From an uncultured Ectothiorhodospiraceae bacterium (GTDB taxonomy: Bacteria > Pseudomonadota > Gammaproteobacteria > XJ16 > Halofilaceae): a DNA stretch of 42,551 nucleotides. Below the pieces are notes generated by a model, which was given only the letters and a program-made list of their open reading frames with translations, made no database searches and was not told the DNA's origin. Shown in pieces: positions 33,872 through 42,551 of this stretch. Every line of letters starts with the position of its first letter. Position 1 is the first letter of the stretch. Position numbers and translations under genes: made by a program. The stretch lies in the NCBI GenBank assembly GCA_913055615.1, contig CAJXKK010000024.1, positions 1 through 42,551 of the forward strand. The letters are read 5' to 3'.

Positions 33872-35347
33872 ATGAAACGCTACGAGCACTACATCAACGC
33901 AACGGCCGCGGCCCCTTCCACGGGCCGGTATTTCGCCAGCCGCAATCCCTACACGGGCGAGGACTGGGCTGAGCTGGCCGAGGGCGATGCCACCGATGTC
34001 GACCGGGCCGTAGGGGCGGCAGCCACCGCCTTCGACGGAGAATGGCGTCGGCTCACCGCATCGGCGCGCGGCCGCCTGCTGGTCCGACTCGCGGACCTGA
34101 TCGAGGAAGAGGCGCCCCGACTCGCCGAGATCGAGGTCACGGACAACGGCAAGCTGCTGGCCGAGATGGGCGCGCAGACTCGCTATATCGCCGAGTGGTA
34201 CCGCTATTACGGTGGCCTCGCGGACAAGATCGAGGGCTCGGTGATCCCGAGCGACAAACCCGCATTCTTCAATTACACGAAATATGAGCCGCTCGGCGTG
34301 ATCGCGATGATTACGCCGTGGAATTCGCCGCTGCTGCTGCTCACATGGAAGCTGGCGCCGGCACTCGCCGCCGGCAATACGGCCGTGATCAAGCCGTCCG
34401 AGTTCACTTCGGCATCGACGCTCGAGTTCGTGAAGCTCATTGAGCAGGCGGGCTTCCCGCCGGGCGTGGTGAACGTCATCACGGGTTTTGGCCGGGAGGC
34501 CGGCTCCGCCCTGGTCGATCATCCGGACGTCGCCAAGGTCGCCTTCACGGGCTCCGATCTCTCCGGCCAGAAGATCTACGAAAACGCCGCCGCCGGAATC
34601 AAGCACGTGTCGCTCGAACTGGGCGGCAAGTCCCCGAATATCGTGTTCGAGGACGCGGACCTGGAGGCGGCGGTCATGGGCGCCATCTCCGGCATCTTCG
34701 CCGCGACCGGTCAGACCTGCATCGCCGGTTCACGTCTGCTGCTGCAGCGTTCGATACACGACCGTTTCGTCAAACGTCTGGTCGAAGTGGCCCGCGAGGC
34801 ACGGATCGGTGATCCAATGGACGCCTCGACCAATGTTGGGCCAGTGACGACCGAAGCGCAGTACAACAAAGTACTCGAATACATCGATATAGCCCGTAGT
34901 GAGGGAGCGACGTGTGTACTTGGCGGTGGGCCCTGCACGGGCCCTGGAGCGAAGGGTGGGCAGTTCGTCGAACCAACCGTGTTCACTGGCGTGAACAACA
35001 CCATGCGCATCGCTCAGGAGGAGGTCTTCGGTCCCGTGCTGGCGATCATCCCCTTCGACGACGAGGAAGAGGCGATAGCCATCGGCAACGACGTGGTCTA
35101 CGGCCTCGCCGCCGGAATCTGGACGAGCGACATGGGCCGATCGCTGCGCATGGCGGACCGGCTGCGGGCCGGCACCATCTGGGTGAACACCTACCGGGCG
35201 CTCAGTTACACGACGCCCTTCGGCGGCTTCAAGCGCAGCGGCCTCGGACGCGAGAACGGCCTCGAGGCGATTAAACAGTATTGTTCGGTCAAGTCGGTGT
35301 GGATCGCCACACAGACGAGCACCGCCAACCCTTTTGTCATGCGCTGA
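33872..35347 (+). CDS. NAD(P)-dependent aldehyde dehydrogenase
   Basis: A 491-residue cytosolic aldehyde dehydrogenase of normal length. Catalytic Cys283 is in GQTCIAGS and the general base Glu249 in LELGGKSPN; MITPWNSPLLL and FGGFKRSGLGRENG are further family motifs. The ATG at 33872 lies 31 bases after the CoA-transferase stop. This gene is the odd member compared with known itaconate loci, which have no aldehyde dehydrogenase. It suggests that the pathway starts from, or passes through, an aldehyde that is oxidised to the acid used by the CoA-transferase. Confidence 0.94.
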   Translation: MKRYEHYINATAAAPSTGRYFASRNPYTGEDWAELAEGDATDVDRAVGAAATAFDGEWRRLTASARGRLLVRLADLIEEEAPRLAEIEVTDNGKLLAEMGAQTRYIAEWYRYYGGLADKIEGSVIPSDKPAFFNYTKYEPLGVIAMITPWNSPLLLLTWKLAPALAAGNTAVIKPSEFTSASTLEFVKLIEQAGFPPGVVNVITGFGREAGSALVDHPDVAKVAFTGSDLSGQKIYENAAAGIKHVSLELGGKSPNIVFEDADLEAAVMGAISGIFAATGQTCIAGSRLLLQRSIHDRFVKRLVEVAREARIGDPMDASTNVGPVTTEAQYNKVLEYIDIARSEGATCVLGGGPCTGPGAKGGQFVEPTVFTGVNNTMRIAQEEVFGPVLAIIPFDDEEEAIAIGNDVVYGLAAGIWTSDMGRSLRMADRLRAGTIWVNTYRALSYTTPFGGFKRSGLGRENGLEAIKQYCSVKSVWIATQTSTANPFVMR

Positions 35348-35395
35348 TGCCACACGCTCCCATCCACTCCAGCCCCGCGACGACAGTGAGAACCC

Positions 35396-36247
35396 ATGGA
35401 CAGTGACCGCTTTTCCGAATGGATCGGGCGCACCGAAACGAGCCGGGACAGGATCATCGCCGGATCCGCTCGAGCGATGGCCGCGACCCTGGATCGAGAG
35501 ACGTCTCCGACCGCCGACGGAATGCCCCTGCCGCCGCTGTGGCATTGGCTCTACTTTCTGGAAACTCCGCGGAGCTGCGAACTCGGTACGGATGGCCACA
35601 TGAAACGCGGCGGGTTCCTGCCACCGATCGAACTGCCGCGCCGGATGTGGGCCGGCAGCCGTCTGCGGTTCCATCAGCCCCTGCGGCTCGGCGAGCAGGC
35701 GGAACGCGTGTCCCGGATCGCCCATGTCGAAGAAAAGCACGGGCGCAGCGGCCAACTCGCGATCGTCACCGTTGAACATCGCATCAATGGGGCGTCGGGG
35801 CCGGCGATCACGGATGAGCACGACATCGTCTATCGCGAGGAACCGCGCCCGGATGCACCCATACCACCCGGCAAGGAACCGCCCGCGGATGCCGTGTGGT
35901 CCGTGGCGCGCAGCGCCGATCCCATAATGCTGTTCCGCTACTCCGCTCTGACGTTCAACAGTCACCGCATCCATTACGACGAGCCCTATGCCACCGGTGT
36001 CGAGGGCTACTCCGGGCTCGTCGTTCACGGCCCGCTGGTCGCCACCCTGCTCGCCGAGGAGTGCGCCACGCGGTTCCCCGAACGCGCGATCACCGCACTC
36101 CATGTGCGTGCGTTGCGCCCCTTGTACCACGGCACGACTTTTCACCTGTGCGGACGCCCCGCGAGCGACGGCAGCACCGTGGACCTGTGGTGCGTCGATG
36201 AAGTCGGCGCGATGACCATGGAGGTCACGGTCGAACTCGCGGACTGA
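35396..36247 (+). CDS. FAS1-like/MaoC double hot-dog hydratase (mesaconyl-C4-CoA / itaconyl-CoA hydratase type)
   Basis: A 283-residue hydratase with two hot-dog halves. The C-terminal half carries the hydratase-2 motif YSALTFNSHRIHYD (residues 182-195) with the catalytic His/Asp, then GLVVHGPLVATLLAE. The N-terminal half (MPLPPLWHWLYFLE, GGFLPPIELPRRMWAG) is the inactive-type domain typical of 3-methylfumaryl (mesaconyl-C4)-CoA hydratases. In itaconate breakdown the homologous enzyme turns itaconyl-CoA or mesaconyl-CoA into citramalyl-CoA, the substrate of the CitE-like lyase encoded upstream. Confidence 0.92.
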   Translation: MDSDRFSEWIGRTETSRDRIIAGSARAMAATLDRETSPTADGMPLPPLWHWLYFLETPRSCELGTDGHMKRGGFLPPIELPRRMWAGSRLRFHQPLRLGEQAERVSRIAHVEEKHGRSGQLAIVTVEHRINGASGPAITDEHDIVYREEPRPDAPIPPGKEPPADAVWSVARSADPIMLFRYSALTFNSHRIHYDEPYATGVEGYSGLVVHGPLVATLLAEECATRFPERAITALHVRALRPLYHGTTFHLCGRPASDGSTVDLWCVDEVGAMTMEVTVELAD

Positions 36248-36288
36248 ACGCCAAACCCGACGACGGTGAGACCGTCTCAACCGGATCG

Positions 36289-37458
36289 ATGACCATGGAC
36301 CACCCGCATCCCGACCAGTACCAGGATCTGAGAGACGCCCTGCGCGAGCTCTGCAGGCAGTATCCCGACGAGTATTTCCGCCGGATCGACGCCGAGGACG
36401 TTTATCCCGAGGCGTTTATCGACAGCCTGACCGAGGCGGGCTGGCTGGCTGCAATGATCCCTGAGGAATATGGCGGCTCGGGCCTCGGTCTGGCCGAGGC
36501 CTCGGTCATCATGGAAGAGATCAATCGCAACGGGGGTAACGCCGGCGCCTGCCATGGACAGATGTACAACATGGGCACACTGCTGCGCCATGGTTCGGAA
36601 GAACAGAAACAGACCTACCTGCCACGTATCGCCACCGGTGAACTGCGTCTGCAGTCGATGGCGGTCACCGAGCCCAGCACCGGCACTGACACCACCCGTA
36701 CGAAGACGACGGCAGTGCGCAAGGGCGACCGGTACATCATCAACGGCCAGAAAGTCTGGACCTCGCGGGTGCAGCACTCCGACCTGATGATCCTGCTGGC
36801 GCGGACGACCCCGCTCGAGAAAGTGGAGCGCAAGTCGCAGGGGATGTCGGTCTTTCTCGTCGATCTGCACGAGGCGATCGACAATGGCATCAGCGTGCGT
36901 CCCATCAAAAATATGGTGAACCATGAGACCAATGAGCTGTTCATCGATGACCTCGAGGTCCCGGTTGAGAACCTGATCGGTGAGGAAGGCAAGGGGTTCC
37001 GCTATATCCTCGATGGCCTTAACGCGGAGCGCACGCTGATCGCCGCCGAATGCATCGGCGATGCCTGGTGGTTCATCAACCGCGTGGTCGACTACACCAA
37101 CGAGCGCGTCGTCTTCGGCCGACCAATCGCGCAGAACCAGGGTGTGCAGTTCCCGATCGCCCGAAGCTATGCCAATACCCGGTCGGCCGACCTGATGCGC
37201 TACCGCTCATGCGACCTTTACGACGCAAACGAGCACTGCGGCGCCGAGTCCAATATGGCGAAGTTGCTCGCCGCCGATGCGTCCTGGGAAGCGGCGAACG
37301 TGTGCATGCAATACCACGGCGGCTTCGGCTTCGCGCACGAGTACGACATCGAACGCAAGTTCCGGGAGACCCGGCTTTATCAGGTCGCGCCGATCTCTAC
37401 CAATCTCATCCTCTCGTACATCGCCGAGCACGTGCTCGAAATGCCCCGGTCCTTCTGA
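36289..37458 (+). CDS. Acyl-CoA dehydrogenase family protein
   Basis: A 389-residue FAD-dependent acyl-CoA dehydrogenase. FAD/substrate motifs: MAVTEPSTGTDTTRTKTTA, YIINGQKVWTSRVQHSDLM, and MQYHGGFGFAHEYDIERKFRETRLYQ. The loop that carries the catalytic glutamate in MCAD/SCAD (YEGT) reads VAPIST here, so that base is missing. Glu in GLNAERTLIAAE lies where isovaleryl-CoA-type enzymes place their base, so activity is still possible. A homologue is part of the Pseudomonas itaconate locus. It may oxidise a methylsuccinyl-type CoA ester. ATGs at 36289 and 36295 are both possible. Confidence 0.93.
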   Translation: MTMDHPHPDQYQDLRDALRELCRQYPDEYFRRIDAEDVYPEAFIDSLTEAGWLAAMIPEEYGGSGLGLAEASVIMEEINRNGGNAGACHGQMYNMGTLLRHGSEEQKQTYLPRIATGELRLQSMAVTEPSTGTDTTRTKTTAVRKGDRYIINGQKVWTSRVQHSDLMILLARTTPLEKVERKSQGMSVFLVDLHEAIDNGISVRPIKNMVNHETNELFIDDLEVPVENLIGEEGKGFRYILDGLNAERTLIAAECIGDAWWFINRVVDYTNERVVFGRPIAQNQGVQFPIARSYANTRSADLMRYRSCDLYDANEHCGAESNMAKLLAADASWEAANVCMQYHGGFGFAHEYDIERKFRETRLYQVAPISTNLILSYIAEHVLEMPRSF

Positions 37459-37519
37459 GCAGGTGACCGAAGAGACAATCGCGAACGAAACGCCAAACGG
37501 GCAGCCGACGGAGAAACAA

Positions 37520-38887
37520 GTGAACGACAGCCATCCTTCCGAAACAATGGCGACATTCGCCGCCGGTCTGCGCCACGCGGATATACCGGCGCCGGTGTTG
37601 CGCCGCGCGGAGGACCTGTTCCTTGACTGGGCGGGCTCGGCACTCGCGGGCAAAGGGGCACATGCGATCGAAGCGATCGAAGCGTTCGCCGCCGCGATGG
37701 GACCGACCGACGGTAGCGCGGAGATCCTCGTGTCACGACGCACTACGTCGCCTCTGTTCGCCGCCATGGTCAATGGCGCTTCATCGCATGTGGCGGAACA
37801 GGATGACGTCCACAACGGCTCGGTGTTTCACCCTGGCACCGTCGTCTTTCCCGTGGCCCTCGCGGTTGCCCAGTCGAGCGGCGCGAATGGCCGCGAGTTC
37901 CTCGCCGCCGCCACCGCCGGTTACGAAGCAGGCATCCGAATCGGCGAGTTCCTGGGGCGCTCGCACTACCGGATATTCCACACTACGGGCACCGCGGGCA
38001 CGCTCGCGGCGGCGGTCACGGCCGGCCGCCTATTGCGCCTCGATGCCGATACGATGCTGCACGCGCTCGGGTCGGCGGGGACCCAGGCCGCCGGTCTGTG
38101 GGAATTCCTGCGAGATGCCGCCGACTCGAAACAACTGCACACGGCCAAGGCGGCGGCCGATGGCCTCACCGCCGCGTATCTCGCGCATGGGGGTCTGACC
38201 GGTGCGGCCCGCATTCTCGAAGGCGACCAGGGCATGGCCGCGGGCATGTCGACGGACTCGGATCCCACACGGCTGACCGACGGACTCGGCACCCGATGGG
38301 CCCTCACGGAGACGTCGTTCAAGTTCCACGCCTCCTGCCGCCACACGCATCCGGCAGCGGACGCCCTCCTGGAGGTGATAGAGGCGCACAACCTCGCCGC
38401 CGACGACATCGCCCGCGTGATCACACATGTCCACCAGGGCGCAATCGATGTGCTCGGCGCGGTCATCGAACCACGCAGCGTCCACCAGGCCAAGTTTTCA
38501 ATGGGATCGACCCTCGGCCTGATCGCCAAATACCGGCGGGCTGGCGTGCAGGAATTCGAGCACGACTTCAACTCGGCGGACGTCGACGCGTTCCGCCAAC
38601 GCGTGACCATGGAACTGGACCCGGAGGTCGACGCGGCCTACCCGCAACGGTGGATCGGCAAGGTCTCGGTGGAAACGACCGACGGCCGCACCTTGACCGG
38701 CCGGGTCGACGAGCCCAAGGGCGATCCGGGGAACACGCTGAGTCGTGATGAGATCGAAGACAAAGCCCGACGCCTGGCCGACTTCAGCAGCGCCGCCACT
38801 CCGGCCGAGATGGACGCGTTGATCGAGACCGCCTGGGGACTGGAAGGGAAAGAGCGCATCGGGCGGCTGCTGTACGCGGAGGGCTGA
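37520..38887 (+). CDS. MmgE/PrpD family protein
   Basis: About 455 residues, of the 2-methylcitrate dehydratase / cis-aconitate decarboxylase fold. Family features: LFLDWAGSALAG, ASSHVAEQDDVHNGSVFHPGTVVFPVALA, GYEAGIRIGEFLG, FHTTGTAGTLAAAV, KLHTAKAA-like KQLHTAKAAADG and FKFHASCRHTHPAADALL. I chose GTG at 37520 because GGAGAAA precedes it; GTG 37463 and ATG 37547 are in frame too. In this setting it may act on an itaconate-, aconitate- or citramalate-like acid before CoA activation. Last gene of the operon. Confidence 0.9.
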   Translation: MNDSHPSETMATFAAGLRHADIPAPVLRRAEDLFLDWAGSALAGKGAHAIEAIEAFAAAMGPTDGSAEILVSRRTTSPLFAAMVNGASSHVAEQDDVHNGSVFHPGTVVFPVALAVAQSSGANGREFLAAATAGYEAGIRIGEFLGRSHYRIFHTTGTAGTLAAAVTAGRLLRLDADTMLHALGSAGTQAAGLWEFLRDAADSKQLHTAKAAADGLTAAYLAHGGLTGAARILEGDQGMAAGMSTDSDPTRLTDGLGTRWALTETSFKFHASCRHTHPAADALLEVIEAHNLAADDIARVITHVHQGAIDVLGAVIEPRSVHQAKFSMGSTLGLIAKYRRAGVQEFEHDFNSADVDAFRQRVTMELDPEVDAAYPQRWIGKVSVETTDGRTLTGRVDEPKGDPGNTLSRDEIEDKARRLADFSSAATPAEMDALIETAWGLEGKERIGRLLYAEG

Positions 38888-38910
38888 CACCAGCTCCCGT
38901 TCCCCGCCCG

Positions 38911-38930
38911 CGACGCGCGCTGTCGCGTCG
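38911..38930 (+). terminator. Hairpin at the end of the catabolic operon
   Basis: CGACGCG and CGCGTCG form a perfect 7-bp stem with a 6-base loop, 24 bases after the MmgE/PrpD stop. No T-run follows; probably a weak or Rho-dependent terminator before recC. Confidence 0.4.
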
Positions 38931-39001
38931 ATCGCATCGGACCATGTCCGACCGCTTCCCAATGTGGCATCGTTGCCCGGTTCATTCGTGACCGGGCATC
39001 C

Positions 39002-42000
39002 ATGATCTACCTCTACCAACATCACGATCTGACCCGTCTCGCCGAGGTGCTTGCCGTCCTCCGCGGGCAGACCCGCGATGTGTCGCCGCTGGTTCCGGAT
39101 ACGATCCTCGTGCCGAACCGCGGGACCGGGCGCTGGCTGCAGGCGGAGCTCGCGGAGTCAGAGGGAACGGCCGCGAATCTCGATCTGCCGGTGCCGGGCT
39201 TGTTCGTCTGGCGGATGCTGCGCGATACCCGGCGCGATCGGCCGGACAGTTCCGATTACGAGCGCGGGCGGCTGGTGTGGCATCTGTATGCCCTGCTCCC
39301 GGAGCTGGATGTCCCCGAGGTGCAGCGCTACCTGGCGCCCGAGCCGCGTGAGCGGCACCGGTATCAGTTGGCGCAGCAGCTGGCCGATGTGTTCGACCAG
39401 TATCTGATCCACCGGCGTGACGTACTGGCGGTCTGGGAGGCCGGTGACGAGACGATGACGCCCCCGGCTTCGTGGCAAGCGCCGGTTTGGCGGGCGGTGG
39501 TCGAGCGCATCGGGCAGGCGCATCGGGCGCAGTTGCTGACGGAATTTCTGGAACGGGCGCAGCGCGGTGAGCTCGATCTCTCGCGTGTGCCCGATCCGAT
39601 TTACGCATTCGCGCTGTCGGATCTGCCGGCGGATTATCTGCGGTTGCTGTATGGACTCGGTGAATACGTCGATGTGCATTTCATGCTGCCCAATCCTTCG
39701 GCGGCATATTGGGGCGATGTGCCGACGCAGCGGATCGGGCGGGTGGATGTGGAGGCGTTGCACGCCGGCATTGCCCGGGCCGGTGATGGCGCATCCGACG
39801 ATGATGGTGGCGCCGGGCAAGACCGGCCTACCGATGATGTAGCCCGGATGGAGCCGGACGCGGAATCCGGGGAGCCGGCGGACCGGATTCCGGCTTCGCC
39901 TTCATCCGGCCTACATGAGGAACCGATCGGCGCTACGGGCCACCCTCTTCTGGCCTCGCTTGGGCGCGCCGGCCGGGATTTTCTGCGCGTGCTGTACTCG
40001 GACGAGTTCGTGGACGTGCGGGAACCGCTTGTCGAGGCGCTGGCCTATGAACCGCCCGGCACGGATTCTCTCCTGCATCGGGTGCAGTCCGGGGTGATCG
40101 AGGGTGCGGCCGAGGCAGTGGATGCCGGCGGCGTCGATGCGGATACCTCGATCCAGGTGCACGCCTGCCATGGGCCGGTGCGCGAGATGCAGGTGCTGCA
40201 CGACCGGCTGCTGGATCTGCTGGCGCGGGATCCGGAACTGGAACCGCGGAATATCCTCGTGCTCGTGCCGGACATCGCCCGCTACGCGCCGGCGGTGCAT
40301 GGTGTGTTCGGCGCGGCCTCGGGCGGCCGCCGGATCCCCTGCAGCGTGGCCGACCGGCCGCGGCTCGATACGCACCCGATCGTGCAGACCTTTCAGCAGC
40401 TGATCGAGCTGCCGTTGTCGCGCTGGACGGCGAGCGAGGTACTGGCGCTGGCCGGCGTGCCCGCGGTGATGCGGCGCTTCGGCCTCGACGAGAGCGATCT
40501 GGAACTGCTGCACCAATGGGTGTCGTCCGCCGGCGTACGCTGGGGCCTCGACCGGGAGACGCGCGTGGCCACCGGCGCGGCCGGATTCGAGCAGAACACC
40601 TGGCGCTTCGGCGTCGACCGGCTGCTGCTCGGTCTCGCCCAGGGCGACGACACGGCCCTGGTCGATGGCGTCGCGCCCTGGATCGATCTGGAGGGCGGCT
40701 CGGCCACCGCCGTTGGTCGCCTCTGGCTGCTGGTGGACCGACTGCGTGGCTGGCGCGATGCGCTGACCGAGGCGACCACAGCCGCTGCCTGGCAGGAGCG
40801 CCTGAACGGGATGGCACGGGATCTGTTCGTGGTCGACCCGGACGACAGCCACGAGTCGAGCGCACTCGACACGGTGATCGAGGCCACCGCCGCACTTGAA
40901 GAGGCCGCGCAGTCGCTGGACGACGAGGTCCTCAGCTGGGAGGCGGTCCGCGAGGCCCTGCTCGGTGCGCTGGCCCGCGGATCGCAGCGGCAACCGCTGG
41001 TGACCGGGGCCGTCACGTTCTCGGGGCTGGAGCCCCTGCGCGGCGTGCCGTTCGACGTGATCTGCATGGTCGGCATGGACGACGGCGTCTTCCCTCGCCA
41101 AGACGGCCAGCGCGAGTTCAACCTCGTGCAGCAGCAGCCGCGGACCGGTGATCCGAGCGTGCGCGACGGCGATCGCATGACGTTCCTGCAGGCCCTGATG
41201 GCCGCGCGCCGATGCTTCTTCGTGAGTTACACGGGGCGCGACGTCGCGGATGGTTCGGAACTGCAGCCGTCGACGGTGGTGGGCGAGTTCCTCGACTTTC
41301 TGCAAGGATATTGTTTCGCCGGGTGGTCACGCGGGGACTTCCGCGCGGCGCTGGTCACGGAACAGCCGATGCACCCGTTCAGTCCGCGCTACTTCATGCC
41401 GGACAACCCGAATCTCTTCACGTTCGATGATGACTGGCGTCTGGCCGCGCAGGCGCAATGCGGCGAGCGGGTCGAGCACGCACCGTTCATCGATGGCACG
41501 GCGCTTTCCGGTCCCGAACCGGGCGAACCGGTCGAGCTCGCTGAGCTGCAGCGCTTCTTCCGGCATCCGGCGCGCTGGTTCTTCCAGGAGCGCTTGCGAC
41601 TGGAACTGGAGGAGCCGGATACCGCGCTTGAAGACGAGGAACCACGCGCGCTCTGTGGTCTGGAGAAACACCTGCTGCGCGATCGGCTGTTCCATGTGGC
41701 GAAGGCCAATAGTCTGAAAGAGATCGCCCCCGAACCGTCCGCCCTGGAACGCGCGCGCGGAGATCTGCCGCCACCGCCACTGGGCGGCGCCGAGTATGCG
41801 GAAGCGGCTGCGGAGGTGAACACGGTTCTACCGCTGTACTGGCAGTGGCAGCAGGACGCCGCCCCCGAAGCGGATATCGATATCGATCTGACGCTCGATG
41901 ATGGCACGCGCCTGCTCGGCCGCGTGCCGTCTGTTGGTCCTACCGAGATGCGACGGCTACGCCCGGGCATATTGCGGATTAACCACCTGCTGCCCTGGTG

Positions 42001-42457
42001 GCTGGCTTACCAGGCCGTGGTCGCCAGCGGCCATGATGTGGCGCTGCGGGTGGCGGGTACCGGTGAAGATGAGGCCACCCAGCTTGTCGGTCGTATCGAC
42101 CGCGATGCGGCAGCCCGTAACCTGGCCGCCGCGATCGATTATTACCGCAGCGGCCACGCGCGCCCTCTGTTCTTCGAACCATACATCGCCGAGCACTACC
42201 TGGATCAACGCGAGAAAAAGAGCCGGGATACCGGCGAAGTGAAGACGCCGGCCCAGGCGCTGGACAGCACCAACGGCTGGCTCAGCAATACCTGGCAGCC
42301 GCCGCATCCACGCCGTGATCCGTGGCTGCAGCCGCTGTTCGAACCGACGGTGACGCCGCTGGGCGCCGATGCCGACGCATCCGGTTTCGTGCGTGTCACC
42401 GAGGCGGTCGTGGCACCGCTGCGGCAGGTTCTCGGTGAGCCGGACGAAGACGCATGA
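39002..42457 (+). CDS. recC: Exodeoxyribonuclease V gamma subunit
   Basis: A 1151-residue RecC, close to the usual length of about 1120. The N-terminus (LAEVLAVLRG, ILVPNRGTGRWLQAELAE, NLDLPVPGLFVWRML) and later blocks (HACHGPVREMQVLHDRLLDLL, ILVLVPDIARYAPAV, FSGLEPLRGVPFDVICMVGMDDGVFPR) are typical. RecC joins RecB and RecD in the helicase/nuclease that processes double-strand ends and recognises Chi. Residues 280-305 are encoded by a palindromic repeat (39839-39914) read in frame, placed in a region without conserved motifs. The stop overlaps the recB start by four bases. Confidence 0.95.
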   Translation: MIYLYQHHDLTRLAEVLAVLRGQTRDVSPLVPDTILVPNRGTGRWLQAELAESEGTAANLDLPVPGLFVWRMLRDTRRDRPDSSDYERGRLVWHLYALLPELDVPEVQRYLAPEPRERHRYQLAQQLADVFDQYLIHRRDVLAVWEAGDETMTPPASWQAPVWRAVVERIGQAHRAQLLTEFLERAQRGELDLSRVPDPIYAFALSDLPADYLRLLYGLGEYVDVHFMLPNPSAAYWGDVPTQRIGRVDVEALHAGIARAGDGASDDDGGAGQDRPTDDVARMEPDAESGEPADRIPASPSSGLHEEPIGATGHPLLASLGRAGRDFLRVLYSDEFVDVREPLVEALAYEPPGTDSLLHRVQSGVIEGAAEAVDAGGVDADTSIQVHACHGPVREMQVLHDRLLDLLARDPELEPRNILVLVPDIARYAPAVHGVFGAASGGRRIPCSVADRPRLDTHPIVQTFQQLIELPLSRWTASEVLALAGVPAVMRRFGLDESDLELLHQWVSSAGVRWGLDRETRVATGAAGFEQNTWRFGVDRLLLGLAQGDDTALVDGVAPWIDLEGGSATAVGRLWLLVDRLRGWRDALTEATTAAAWQERLNGMARDLFVVDPDDSHESSALDTVIEATAALEEAAQSLDDEVLSWEAVREALLGALARGSQRQPLVTGAVTFSGLEPLRGVPFDVICMVGMDDGVFPRQDGQREFNLVQQQPRTGDPSVRDGDRMTFLQALMAARRCFFVSYTGRDVADGSELQPSTVVGEFLDFLQGYCFAGWSRGDFRAALVTEQPMHPFSPRYFMPDNPNLFTFDDDWRLAAQAQCGERVEHAPFIDGTALSGPEPGEPVELAELQRFFRHPARWFFQERLRLELEEPDTALEDEEPRALCGLEKHLLRDRLFHVAKANSLKEIAPEPSALERARGDLPPPPLGGAEYAEAAAEVNTVLPLYWQWQQDAAPEADIDIDLTLDDGTRLLGRVPSVGPTEMRRLRPGILRINHLLPWWLAYQAVVASGHDVALRVAGTGEDEATQLVGRIDRDAAARNLAAAIDYYRSGHARPLFFEPYIAEHYLDQREKKSRDTGEVKTPAQALDSTNGWLSNTWQPPHPRRDPWLQPLFEPTVTPLGADADASGFVRVTEAVVAPLRQVLGEPDEDA
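39839..39914. repeat. REP-like palindrome, copy 4, inside recC
   Basis: GTAGCCCGGATGGAG and GCGGAATCCGG are mirrored by CCGGATTCCGGC and CATCCGGCCTAC. Same family as copies 1-3, but here inside a coding region: it translates in frame as residues 280-305 of RecC, starting VARMEPDAESG and without a stop codon. Confidence 0.9.
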
Positions 42458-42551
42458 GCGGCGAGGATACCCATACCATCGAGTCCTTCGACCCGGCCAC
42501 GATGCCGCTCGACGGCATCCGCCTGATCGAGGCGAGCGCCGGCACGGGCAA
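42454..42551 (+). CDS. recB: Exodeoxyribonuclease V beta subunit, 5' end only
   Basis: The first 32 codons are visible, running off the window. The start of the Walker A motif (IEASAGTGK, last codon cut) is the UvrD/RecB helicase P-loop near the N-terminus. ATG overlaps the recC stop (ATGA), as in many recCBD operons. The short N-terminal stretch before the P-loop (FDPATMPLDGIRL) fits RecB. Confidence 0.9.
   Translation, partial: MSGEDTHTIESFDPATMPLDGIRLIEASAGTG

Noticed and set aside
34730-36280. A 516-codon minus-strand open frame opposite the aldehyde dehydrogenase and hydratase genes
   Set aside because: Both plus-strand proteins have intact catalytic motifs; the antisense frame has none.

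Overview
The window looks like chromosome from a high-GC gammaproteobacterium, probably a halophilic or marine Ectothiorhodospiraceae/Chromatiales-type organism. That placement is inferred from the strong GC bias at third codon positions, very acidic small secreted proteins, the recC-recB order, the DUF2868/DUF3482 pair, and dispersed GTAGCCCGGATG-type palindromes. No rRNA, tRNA, insertion sequence, phage gene or CRISPR array is visible.

Layout. Positions 1-16240 carry mostly housekeeping or sporadic genes: the 3' end of a large unrecognised protein, tenA, a membrane protein plus GTPase pair (DUF2868/DUF3482), a DUF4149 membrane protein, a putative lipoprotein, a sterol-desaturase-family oxidase, two tiny acidic exported proteins, an SbcD/YhaO-like nuclease with a YhaN-like SMC ATPase, a diguanylate cyclase with a small periplasmic molybdopterin-oxidoreductase-fold protein, and a two-gene DUF318-type permease. 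A poorly coding stretch of about 0.9 kb follows (16241-17166).

The centre (17167-30420) is a tightly packed ten-gene plus-strand operon and the most unusual part. It encodes a ribose-family (CUT2) ABC importer: a binding protein, a double ATPase fused in frame to a PEBP/YbhB domain, and two permeases that carry extra membrane helices at opposite ends. Alongside are a small possibly SCP2-like protein, an alpha/beta hydrolase, a seven-helix opsin homologue in which the retinal-binding lysine is leucine, a very long flotillin/SPFH protein, a four-helix membrane protein and an SSS-family symporter. I read this as a candidate composite membrane system: uptake with an opsin-fold component that cannot hold retinal covalently, organised by a flotillin scaffold.

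Next to it, a minus-strand LysR regulator is transcribed divergently from a six-gene catabolic operon (31655-38887): CitE-like lyase, CaiB-type CoA-transferase, aldehyde dehydrogenase, MaoC/FAS1-type hydratase, acyl-CoA dehydrogenase and MmgE/PrpD. Apart from the aldehyde dehydrogenase this set resembles the itaconate (ict-ich-ccl) locus of Pseudomonas. The likely end reaction is citramalyl-CoA to acetyl-CoA plus pyruvate. The transport operon may bring in the substrate, or a precursor that the hydrolase and aldehyde dehydrogenase convert.

The right end holds recC, which contains a repeat palindrome read in frame, and the first codons of recB. The palindromic repeat occurs four times in near-complete form and once as a possible half. 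Three neighbouring genes use its TAG as their stop codon.
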